DNA of 64,000 nt from Deinococcus radiopugnans ATCC 19172 (GTDB lineage: Bacteria; Deinococcota; Deinococci; Deinococcales; Deinococcaceae). The notes beneath the pieces are model-generated. The model saw only the letters and a program-made list of their open reading frames with translations, searched no databases and was not told the DNA's origin. The position numbers were made by a program, and so were the translations under genes. Positions 56,993 through 64,000 of the stretch are shown here, piece by piece (position 1 is the first letter of the stretch; the number at the start of each line of letters is the position of its first letter). The DNA is taken from assembly GCF_006335125.1 (NCBI RefSeq), contig NZ_VDMO01000002.1, positions 248,001 through 312,000 on the forward strand. The letters are read 5' to 3'.

Positions 56993-57565
56993 ATGAGCGA
57001 AGCGAACACCGCCGGCACCGAAGTCACCCGCCTGGGTCACTTCCTGGGACCGCACGGCGTCCAGGGAGGCGTCAAGGTGTACGTGCTGGGAGACGCCGCG
57101 CAGTTTAGGGGGCTCAAACGGGTCTACGTCGAGGGACGCGGCTGGCTCAAGATCATGCGGACCACCCCGCTGGCTCCCGGCGTGGCCTTGCAACTGGCGG
57201 GCCTGTCCTCGCGCGAGGGGGCCGAGGCGCTGCGCGGCCTGAACGTCTACGCCGCCGACGACGAACTGCCCATCCCCGAAGACGGGGTGTACTACTTCCA
57301 CGAACTGCGCGGCCTGACCCTCAGCGACGCGGAAGGTGTGGAACTGGGAACGGTGAAAGATGTGCTGGACGCCGGACATCAGGACCTGCTGGTGGTCACG
57401 CACGGCGGCGGGGAGGCGCTGATTCCGCTGCAGGCGCCATATGTCACGGTCCACCTGAATGCCAAGCAGCGCCCGCAGTCGCTCTCGCTGACTGCCGACG
57501 CGCCGGAAGGCTTGCTGGGCGAGGCCGACGAGAACATAGCCGAACCGGATCGGGACGGCGCTTGA
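56993..57565 (+). CDS. rimM: ribosome maturation factor RimM
   Basis: 190-residue 16S processing factor that binds ribosomal protein S19 during 30S assembly. N-terminal RimM domain [20 protein letters not shown], then the linker [20 protein letters not shown] and a PRC-barrel domain with [38 protein letters not shown] at 56993 is 2 bp after the khpA stop. Followed by trmD. The acidic C-terminal tail ([14 protein letters not shown]) is a local extension. Confidence 0.97.
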   Translation: MSEANTAGTEVTRLGHFLGPHGVQGGVKVYVLGDAAQFRGLKRVYVEGRGWLKIMRTTPLAPGVALQLAGLSSREGAEALRGLNVYAADDELPIPEDGVYYFHELRGLTLSDAEGVELGTVKDVLDAGHQDLLVVTHGGGEALIPLQAPYVTVHLNAKQRPQSLSLTADAPEGLLGEADENIAEPDRDGA

Positions 57566-57575
57566 GCCTTTCTCC

Positions 57576-58388
57576 ATGTTAACCTTCTCGTTTTTAACCC
57601 TTTTTCCGGAGCTGCTGGCCCCCTTCGCGGGCGAGGCGATTCTCGGCAAGGCCAGGGAACGCGGACTGCTGCACGTGAATCTGGTGCACCTGCGCGACTT
57701 CTCGGACAACCGGCACCTGAAAGTCGATGACACGCCCTACGGCGGCGGCGCGGGCATGGTGATCCGGGTGGACGTGGCCGAGCGCGCCCTCGCCAGCCTG
57801 CCCCCGGCGGACGAGGTGATCCTGCTGACCCCGGCGGGGCAGCCCTTTACCCAGGCGGTGGCCGAGGAACTGGCGCAAAAAGCCCATCTGGCGTTTTTGT
57901 GCGGGCGCTACGAGGGCTTCGACGCCCGCACCGAGGGTCTGGTCACCCGTGAGCTGAGCATCGGCGACTTCGTGATGATGGGCGGCGAGGCGGCGGCGGC
58001 CTGCGTGCTGGAAGCGGTGGCCCGCCTGCGGCCCGGCGTGATCGGTGACCCCGAGTCGCACCGCACCGACAGCTTCAGCAGCGGCCTGCTGGACTACCCT
58101 GAATACACCCGCCCGCCCGAATGGCGCGGCCAGAGCGTCCCGGAGGTGCTGCGCGGCGGCAACCACGGCGCAGTGGCCCGCTGGCGGCGGGAGCAGGCGC
58201 TGGCCCGAACGCTGGCGCGGCGCCCCGACTTGCTGCCGGGCGCGGCGCTGACGCCGCAGGACACCCAGACGCTGCTGGAGCTGGGCGCGTCGGCGCCGCA
58301 GTTGCAGGCCTGGAACGCCCCGCCGCCCCCCCCACCCAGACGGGCCAGACGTGTGAAAAAGAATGGTGGCAGCGAACAATCCGGCTGA
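57576..58388 (+). CDS. trmD: tRNA (guanine37-N1)-methyltransferase
   Basis: 270-residue SPOUT enzyme that methylates G37 of tRNAs to prevent frameshifting. N-terminus [40 protein letters not shown] knot [40 protein letters not shown] and [19 protein letters not shown] are diagnostic, and the catalytic Asp of the SD-rich loop is present. It has a Pro- and Arg/Lys-rich C-terminal tail longer than usual. rplS, often next, is absent; a LON-domain gene follows 77 bp on. Confidence 0.98.
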   Translation: MLTFSFLTLFPELLAPFAGEAILGKARERGLLHVNLVHLRDFSDNRHLKVDDTPYGGGAGMVIRVDVAERALASLPPADEVILLTPAGQPFTQAVAEELAQKAHLAFLCGRYEGFDARTEGLVTRELSIGDFVMMGGEAAAACVLEAVARLRPGVIGDPESHRTDSFSSGLLDYPEYTRPPEWRGQSVPEVLRGGNHGAVARWRREQALARTLARRPDLLPGAALTPQDTQTLLELGASAPQLQAWNAPPPPPPRRARRVKKNGGSEQSG

Positions 58389-58465
58389 ATCCCCGCGCTT
58401 TTTACGGTTCTATTGTGGGGTGCGCTCAAGTCCCTGCGGCACATCGGGCGCACCATGAGGGCCAG

Positions 58466-59071
58466 ATGACCGTTCCCCTGTTTCCCCTGCCCAACCTGGT
58501 GCTGTTCCCAGGCGTGGTGCTGCCGCTGTACGTCTTTGAACAGCGCTACCGTGCGTTGCTCGCGCAGACGCAGGCCAGCGGCGAGCCGTTCGGCATCGTG
58601 CAGATCCTGGACACCTCGGAGGAGATCCCGACGCCCTTTCATGAGCGGGTTTCCAGGGTAGGCACGCTGGCACACCTGCAGCAGGCCGAGACCCACGAGG
58701 ACGGCACCAGCACCATCGTGGTGGTGGGCGGCGAGCGCTTCACGGTGGAGGCCTTCGACTTCAGCCACCCCTACCTGAGTGCCGAGGTCCGGCTGTGGCC
58801 GCTGGAGGCCGCCCCGCCCGGTCAGGAACAGGTGGTGCAGGCCAGCGCCCGCAAGCTGCTCAGCGACCTGCTGCGCCTGCGCCCCGCCGAGGCGGACCTG
58901 ATCCGCGCCAACGCCCCCGAAGACCCCACGCTGCTCGCAAGTTTTGCCGCCAACCTGCTGCCGGGCCTGGGCGGCCAGGGCCGCGAGGACGCCCTGCGTG
59001 CTCCTGGCCTGCTGGACCGTCTGGACGTGCTGCTGGGCGCGGTGCCCCGTGACATGAAGCTGATGAACTGA
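58466..59071 (+). CDS. LON substrate-binding domain protein
   Basis: 201-residue protein consisting only of the N-terminal LON domain of ATP-dependent Lon, without ATPase or protease. It starts [20 protein letters not shown], followed by [37 protein letters not shown] and [20 protein letters not shown]; a helical C-terminal half follows. Such proteins are widespread; role in protein quality control is presumed but not shown. TATTGT at 58411-58416 may be its -10, or it may extend the trmD transcript. Confidence 0.9.
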   Translation: MTVPLFPLPNLVLFPGVVLPLYVFEQRYRALLAQTQASGEPFGIVQILDTSEEIPTPFHERVSRVGTLAHLQQAETHEDGTSTIVVVGGERFTVEAFDFSHPYLSAEVRLWPLEAAPPGQEQVVQASARKLLSDLLRLRPAEADLIRANAPEDPTLLASFAANLLPGLGGQGREDALRAPGLLDRLDVLLGAVPRDMKLMN

Positions 59072-59124
59072 CTCACCCGCTCCCCGTCGTATTGGCAGGG
59101 CGGGTCAAGTTGCGAGGAGCGTCC

Positions 59125-60207
<1,083 letters not shown>

Positions 60208-60214
60208 GGGGCGG

Positions 60215-60220
60215 ATTGTA
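60215..60220 (-). promoter_or_regulatory. -10 box of femX-like gene, leaderless
   Basis: TACAAT on the minus strand, 7 nt before the GTG at 60207. Confidence 0.6.
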
Positions 60221-60316
60221 TCAGGGGGGGCGGCGACACGCGCCCGCGCGTCCCGGCATCGGGGCGTCGGCCCGCCGCATCCGCCCTGTGCCACCATCCC
60301 TCGTCGCCGCGCAGGC

Positions 60317-60322
60317 TAAACT
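60317..60322 (+). promoter_or_regulatory. -10 box of ppiC-like gene, leaderless
   Basis: TAAACT lies 7 nt before the GTG at 60330. Confidence 0.55.
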
Positions 60323-60329
60323 GCCGGGC

Positions 60330-61361
60330 GTGAAGAAAATCCTGCTGACCCTGGCGCTGCTCGGCGGCGTCGCCCTGGCCCAGACCGCTCCTCCCGCTCC
60401 TGCGCCGGCCCCCACCGCCCCGGAAAGCACCACCCCAGCCCCCGAAACGCCCGCTGCCCCCGCAGCGCCGGTCAGTACGGGCGATCCGGCAGCGGTGGTG
60501 GGCAAGGTGGGCACGCAGACCTACACCCTGGCGGACTTCGATCAGGCGTTCCGCATCGCCGCCGCCCGCGTGGTCAACGCCCAGGGCATTCCCTTCGAGG
60601 ACTCCTATCTGGCCGAGTTCGCCGAGGCCCGCCCGGAATTCCTCAAGCAGTTTCTGCGGGACCGCGCCGTAACCCAGCTGGCCCAGTCGCGGGCCAAGGT
60701 GGATCAGGCCGCCGTGGACCAGCAGTTTGAGGAGGCGCGCGGCAATTTCGAGACCGATGAGGCGTTCGCCGAGGCGCTGGCCGCCACCGGCTACCGCACC
60801 CCTGAAGACCTGCGCGCCGAGCTGGGACGGCAGGCCCTGGTGGGGGCCTACCTGGACAGTCTGCAGGAGCGGTTCAAGTTCGGGGACGCCGTGGTGGCCG
60901 GGTATTATCAGCTGAACCGCGACGCGCTGAGCCGCGAGGCCGAAGCCTGCGTCAAGCACATCCTGGTGCCCACCGAGGCCGAGGCCAAGGCCATTGTGGC
61001 GGAATTGAAAGGTGGCGCGGACTTCGCCAAGATCGCCGCCGAGAAGAGCCAGGACCCTGGCAGCGCGCCGCAGGGCGGTGACCTGGGCTGCTTTGGTCCG
61101 GGGCAGATGGTGGACACCTTCGACAAGGCCAGCTTCAGCGGGCCAGTCGGCGAGGTTCAGACGGTGAAGTCGGACTTCGGGTACCACGTTCTGGTGGTCA
61201 CCAAGCGCACCGACGCAGGCGTACCCCCGCTGGCCGAGGCCGCGCCGCTGATCCGCCAACAGTTGTCCGGCGAGGCCGCTCAGAAGTACCTGGATTCCCA
61301 GATCGCCCGTCTGAACACTGAGGCCTTCCCAGAAGTGGTCACGCTGCCTGTCAGCGAATAA
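60330..61361 (+). CDS. secreted PpiC-type peptidyl-prolyl isomerase, SurA/PrsA-like
   Basis: 343-residue exported foldase. Signal peptide VKKILLTLALLGGVALAQ (GTG-initiated), a Pro/Ala-rich linker, a helical chaperone region (about 50-200; FDQAFRIAAARVVNAQGIPF) and a parvulin domain (about 205-310) with CVKHILVPTEAEAKAIVAEL, GADFAKIAAEKSQDPGSAPQ, GGDLGCFGPGQMVDTF and FGYHVLVVTKR. It would assist folding of exported proteins. Divergent from the femX-like gene; both starts are leaderless, 122 bp apart. Confidence 0.93.
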   Translation: MKKILLTLALLGGVALAQTAPPAPAPAPTAPESTTPAPETPAAPAAPVSTGDPAAVVGKVGTQTYTLADFDQAFRIAAARVVNAQGIPFEDSYLAEFAEARPEFLKQFLRDRAVTQLAQSRAKVDQAAVDQQFEEARGNFETDEAFAEALAATGYRTPEDLRAELGRQALVGAYLDSLQERFKFGDAVVAGYYQLNRDALSREAEACVKHILVPTEAEAKAIVAELKGGADFAKIAAEKSQDPGSAPQGGDLGCFGPGQMVDTFDKASFSGPVGEVQTVKSDFGYHVLVVTKRTDAGVPPLAEAAPLIRQQLSGEAAQKYLDSQIARLNTEAFPEVVTLPVSE

Positions 61362-61412
61362 AGTTCAACGCAACCCAACTCTGTTCTGCTGAGCAGACTC
61401 CAACAGCCGGAG

Positions 61413-61447
61413 GCCTTTTCTGAAATTCAGAAGGGCTTCTAGCTTTT
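61413..61447 (+). terminator. terminator after ppiC-like gene
   Basis: CCTTTTCTGAA and TTCAGAAGGG form a 10-bp stem (two G-U pairs) with a 1-nt gap, followed after 8 nt by TTTTTT. Confidence 0.6.
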
Positions 61448-61587
61448 TTGGGGCGGCCCGCTAAGTCCACAGGCCGTTGAGACAGTCTGGCTCTGGAGCG
61501 GATGCATTGCAGATTCGCTTGCTGCTGCTTGACGCCGATACCCCCCCCGACGCCTGCTAAACACCCCCCCAATCAGCACGCAAATCG

Positions 61588-61616
61588 TTGACAGCCTGGA
61601 ACTGGGCGCTGTTCAT
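61588..61616 (+). promoter_or_regulatory. possible promoter of SMWAG peptide gene
   Basis: TTGACA (61588-61593), 17-nt spacer, GTTCAT. The -35 is perfect, the -10 poor. Confidence 0.35.
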
Positions 61617-61647
61617 CTCCAGCCATCCAAAACCCAGGAGGTGAACA

Positions 61648-61785
61648 ATGAAGAAATTGATGACCGCTTTTATCGCGGCCCTGGTGCTGGTGGGCACGGC
61701 TTCTGCCGGCCCCCTCAGCGCCCAGAGCGACACGCCCGCAGGTGGGGTGCATATGGACGGGAAGATGAGCATGTGGGCAGGCTGA
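61648..61785 (+). CDS. 45-aa secreted peptide ending in KMSMWAG
   Basis: 45-codon gene with a strong ribosome site (AGGAGGTGA, 3 nt gap to ATG). Signal peptide MKKLMTAFIAALVLVGTASA would leave a ~25-residue mature peptide ending GGVHMDGKMSMWAG. The last residues match the tandem repeat GGRISMWAGG inside the protease 344 bp downstream. A 16-bp perfect hairpin terminator follows 30 bp on. Visible: signal, ribosome site, terminator, motif. Inferred: a secreted peptide functionally tied to the protease, as ligand, inhibitor or signal. Confidence 0.8.
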   Translation: MKKLMTAFIAALVLVGTASAGPLSAQSDTPAGGVHMDGKMSMWAG

Positions 61786-61814
61786 TCTCACCGTGTAGCT
61801 GTATTTGACAAAAC

Positions 61815-61862
61815 AAGAGTGCCTCTTCCGACCAAACGACGGAAGAGGCACTCTTTTACTTT
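61815..61862 (+). terminator. strong terminator after peptide gene
   Basis: Perfect 16-bp stem (61815-61830 with 61840-61855) around a 9-nt loop, beginning AAGAGTGCCTCTTCCG, followed by TTACTTT. It cuts the peptide transcript off from the protease gene. Confidence 0.93.
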
Positions 61863-61968
61863 AGATCCGAACGTCAGAGATCAAGTCGACTCCACACTTC
61901 GCAGACCTCTGAGGTATCGAACCTCTCGCTATCACGTCCTCTCAAAATGAAGAAAACTTAACATTGTG

Positions 61969-62005
61969 TAGCCTGGTTAGCCCTTTAGCCGATGGAATAT
62001 CCATC
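61969..62005. promoter_or_regulatory. TAGCC direct repeats and palindrome before protease
   Basis: TAGCC occurs at 61969, 61978 and 61986 (9- and 8-bp steps), followed directly by GATGGA-ATA-TCCATC (61991-62005), a perfect 6-3-6 palindrome. TAACAT at 61959-61964 could be a -10. Lies in the 343-bp gap (61786-62128), which otherwise holds only the peptide terminator. Confidence 0.4.
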
Positions 62006-62128
62006 TCAGGCTAGCGGAGTCGCTTCATGAAATTTCTCTCAAATCGGGTGTGAAATCTGTAAGAGGACGTCAGGCAAGCTCAAAGGCCTAAAGCTCATCC
62101 TGTATGCCCGATTGCAAGGAGACACACC

Positions 62129-63478
62129 ATGACGAACAAGATTGCCGCTCTCAGCCTGTTGACGCTTGGTCTGCTGTCTGCATGTTCCAACACGGCCCCT
62201 ACTGCCGACGTGCCCAGCACGCCCCCCCCTGCCGCTACGCCTGTTGCCCAGGAACGCTTTGTCCAGGTTGCTATGGTTCCCCTTCAGGCCGGGGATACGC
62301 CGCAGAGCCTGGCCGCTGCCGTGGGCGGCGCGGTGTTGAGCTGGGCTGAAGACGGGTGTTCTAGCGGCGACGAGATCAATTGCATGGCCATCATGGGCCT
62401 GAAGTCGCAGGCGGACGGCCAGCCCCTGCGTGCCCAGAGTGACCGGACGATGTACATCGAGCCGAACAAGGATGTTTTCGGCGGCGGCGGAAAAATGACG
62501 GCCACGATGGGCGGACGAATCAGCATGTGGGCGGGCGGACGAATCAGCATGTGGGCGGGTGGACGAATCAGCATGTGGGCGGGTGGACAATTCACTCAGC
62601 TACCCGAGAACACCAAGCTGTGGCAGAAGATTCGCTTGGAAGAAGCGCAGCACATGGCCCCCAAGTTGGGCGCGGGTGTTACCGTGGCCGTCATCGACAC
62701 TGGTCTGGACCTCCAGCATCCTGCCTTCAGCAATTCACTCTCGGCTCCATCCACTTGGTATGACTTCTACGATGGTGACACGATGCCACAAGACGAGGGC
62801 ACCTTCGGCGTCGGCGGCTACGGGCATGGCAGCAATGTCGCGGGCATCGTCTTGCAGGTGGCCCCAGGCGCAAAGATTATGCCACTGCGTGTTCTCGGCT
62901 CGGACGGTTCCGGGGACGTGATCATGGTGGCGCGGGCGATCCTGTGGGCCGCCGACCACGGGGCCAACGTCATCAACTTGAGCCTGGGCAGCAGTGAGAA
63001 CTCAAAGATTGTGCAGGACGCCATTAAAAAGGTCACGCGCAGCAGAGTGCTGGTGGTGTCATCAGCAGGAAACAGCAACCTGAACAAGATCACCTATCCG
63101 GCAGCGGACGCAACGGCCAAAGACAGTGGCGATTACAGCCTGAGTGTCGGCAGCGTCGATCTGAACGACGTCAAGTCCAGCTTCTCCAACTACTCGGACA
63201 AACTGAAACTGGTGGCCCCCGGCGAAAACGTGTATGCCCCGGCACCGGACGGACGGATGGCGGCCTGGAGCGGCACCTCGATGGCCGCGCCGATGGCGAG
63301 CGGCGGTCTGGCACTGGCACTGGGACAGCAGCTCGCTTCAGGGGAACTGATCGAGGAGATGACCGAGAATGCGGCGGACATCTACAAAATCAGTGCCAAC
63401 AATCCGTATAAGGACAAGCTGGGGGAAAAGGGCCGTCTGGATCTGGTGCGGTTCCTCGACTCTGCCAGCGACGACTGA
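62129..63478 (+). CDS. subtilisin-like (S8) lipoprotein protease with GGRISMWA repeats
   Basis: 449-residue surface lipoprotein. Lipobox LLSAC (Cys19). Propeptide-like domain about 42-115 (ERFVQVAMVPLQAGDTPQSL). Three tandem copies of GGRISMWA at 128-151, then GG. The catalytic domain (about 160-445) has Asp190 (VAVIDTG), His233 (GHGSNVAG), Asn315 (SSAGNS) and Ser384 (SGTSMAAP), a complete triad. The repeats lie at the junction where a propeptide would be cut and match the C-terminus of the small peptide upstream. A TPR gene follows by 12 bp in the same operon. Ribosome site AAGGAGA. Confidence 0.93.
   Translation: MTNKIAALSLLTLGLLSACSNTAPTADVPSTPPPAATPVAQERFVQVAMVPLQAGDTPQSLAAAVGGAVLSWAEDGCSSGDEINCMAIMGLKSQADGQPLRAQSDRTMYIEPNKDVFGGGGKMTATMGGRISMWAGGRISMWAGGRISMWAGGQFTQLPENTKLWQKIRLEEAQHMAPKLGAGVTVAVIDTGLDLQHPAFSNSLSAPSTWYDFYDGDTMPQDEGTFGVGGYGHGSNVAGIVLQVAPGAKIMPLRVLGSDGSGDVIMVARAILWAADHGANVINLSLGSSENSKIVQDAIKKVTRSRVLVVSSAGNSNLNKITYPAADATAKDSGDYSLSVGSVDLNDVKSSFSNYSDKLKLVAPGENVYAPAPDGRMAAWSGTSMAAPMASGGLALALGQQLASGELIEEMTENAADIYKISANNPYKDKLGEKGRLDLVRFLDSASDD
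62510..62581 (+). repeat. 24-bp in-frame tandem repeat x3
   Basis: Three units (62510-62533, 62534-62557, 62558-62581) encode GGRISMWA; they differ by one base (GGC versus GGT), which points to recent expansion. A partial fourth unit (GGTGGACAA) follows. Confidence 0.92.
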
Positions 63479-63490
63479 GGAGCACCCAGC

Positions 63491-64000
63491 ATGACCATCA
63501 GCCGCCGCTCCACGTCTGCGCCGCCACCTGGGCCGCCCCAGACCCAGCTTCAGGCCCTGCAACGCGCCATCCCCGAATTACTGGACGTCGATCCGGCGCA
63601 GGCGCTGGCGCTGGCGCAGACCTGCTGCGCTCTGGCCGGGACTCCCGGTTCCAGTGAGGCTGCCGAAAGCCAGGTGTTGCTGGGCCGGGCACTCCTGGCC
63701 AGTGGTCAGCAAGCGGAGGCGCTGGCTGCGTTCTGCCGCAGCACCGAGCATTTTGAACGACTGGACCAACCCATTGCCGGGGCCGAGGCCCACAGCCTTG
63801 CGGGCAAGCTGCAGCTTGATCTCGGACGGTTCGATGAGGCCGCATGGCATCTGGAACAGGCGGTTCGTCTCGCGCAGAACGAGCCAGAGGGCCAGGGCAT
63901 CCAGGCAACGGCGCTGAACCATCTTGCCATCGTCAACCACCATCAGGGCAGGGTGACGGAAGCCCTTGGGCTGTTGCATCAGGCCCTGCAACTGCGGGAA
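63491..64000 (+). CDS. TPR-repeat protein, C-terminally cut by window end
   Basis: First 170 residues of an open frame that runs off the window. No signal peptide. From about residue 20 it is made of tetratricopeptide repeats: VLLGRALLASGQQAEALAAF, HSLAGKLQLDLGRFDEAAWH, ALNHLAIVNHHQGRVTEALG. Cytoplasmic TPR arrays of this kind in Deinococcus often precede a GGDEF, kinase or HTH output domain, which cannot be seen here. GGAG 10 nt before the ATG and the 12-bp gap to the protease stop indicate one operon; it might sense the SMWAG peptide or a protease product. Confidence 0.8.
   Translation, partial: MTISRRSTSAPPPGPPQTQLQALQRAIPELLDVDPAQALALAQTCCALAGTPGSSEAAESQVLLGRALLASGQQAEALAAFCRSTEHFERLDQPIAGAEAHSLAGKLQLDLGRFDEAAWHLEQAVRLAQNEPEGQGIQATALNHLAIVNHHQGRVTEALGLLHQALQLRE

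Noticed and set aside
61384..61397. TCTGCT-G-AGCAGA hairpin after the ppiC-like gene
   Set aside because: Too short a loop and no U-tract; the following hairpin at 61413 is the better terminator.
62510..62581. Three regular 24-bp repeats as a possible CRISPR array
   Set aside because: No spacers; the repeats are contiguous, in frame and encode GGRISMWA within a protease.

Overview
The window is a GC-rich (roughly two-thirds G+C) bacterial chromosome segment that reads as Deinococcus. This is an inference, from the protein set and from one promoter style seen again and again: a TANNNT -10 box only 4-9 nt upstream of the start codon, so that the mRNA would begin at or beside the AUG/GUG (leaderless mRNA). 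About 70 protein genes, one tRNA-Ala, one intact IS1-family insertion sequence and three copies of a 165-bp structured repeat are supported. There is no rRNA and no CRISPR array.

Layout. 1-11.1 kb: acetyltransferase, EVE protein, a PadR regulator with its coupled membrane protein, a BadF-type kinase behind a 12-codon leaderless leader, an HtrA-like protease, aldose epimerase and TrmH-family rRNA methylase, and a large GGDEF/EAL protein with degenerate active sites. 11.2-13 kb: tRNA-Ala(CGC) with a near-ideal promoter, then the IS element with an 8-bp target duplication. 13-16.4 kb: DHA2 drug exporter and GH3 beta-N-acetylhexosaminidase. 16.6-24.8 kb: a mannoside/glycan-use locus (RpiR regulator, sugar-binding protein, two permeases, GH3 enzyme; divergent GH38 alpha-mannosidase), with palindromic operators in the shared AT-rich control region. 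25-34 kb: hydrolases, a VOC/MarR divergent pair with two palindromes, methyltransferase, cytochrome c, alkyltransferase-like protein, AMIN/amidase, peptidoglycan-binding protein, and an HTH regulator next to a 12-bp inverted repeat. 34-43.7 kb: an orphan TAXI binding protein with two membrane partners, C39 peptidase, lipoprotein hydrolase, hemL and a CoA-binding protein, a NadM-Nudix fusion and a YbjN-like secreted protein. 44-56 kb: MBL hydrolase, ComF, methylglyoxal synthase, SRPBCC, DMT exporter, an ATPase-permease fusion ABC protein, transketolase with a GntR regulator, and an erythromycin-esterase/phosphoribosyltransferase pair. 56.4-58.4 kb: the conserved rpsP-khpA-rimM-trmD block. 58.4-61.4 kb: LON-domain protein, FemX-like transferase, PpiC isomerase.

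The most unusual part is the last 2.4 kb. A 45-codon secreted peptide ends in KMSMWAG. Downstream lies a subtilisin-like lipoprotein carrying three perfect tandem copies of GGRISMWA between its propeptide and catalytic domain. A TPR protein follows 12 bp later and runs off the window. The shared SMWAG motif links peptide and protease and suggests an uncharacterised peptide-protease-TPR system (signalling, or protease activation/inhibition).

Start codons were chosen by Shine-Dalgarno sites, coupling overlaps or leaderless -10 boxes, so several differ from the longest possible frame. All family names come from reading motifs by eye; no database search was run.
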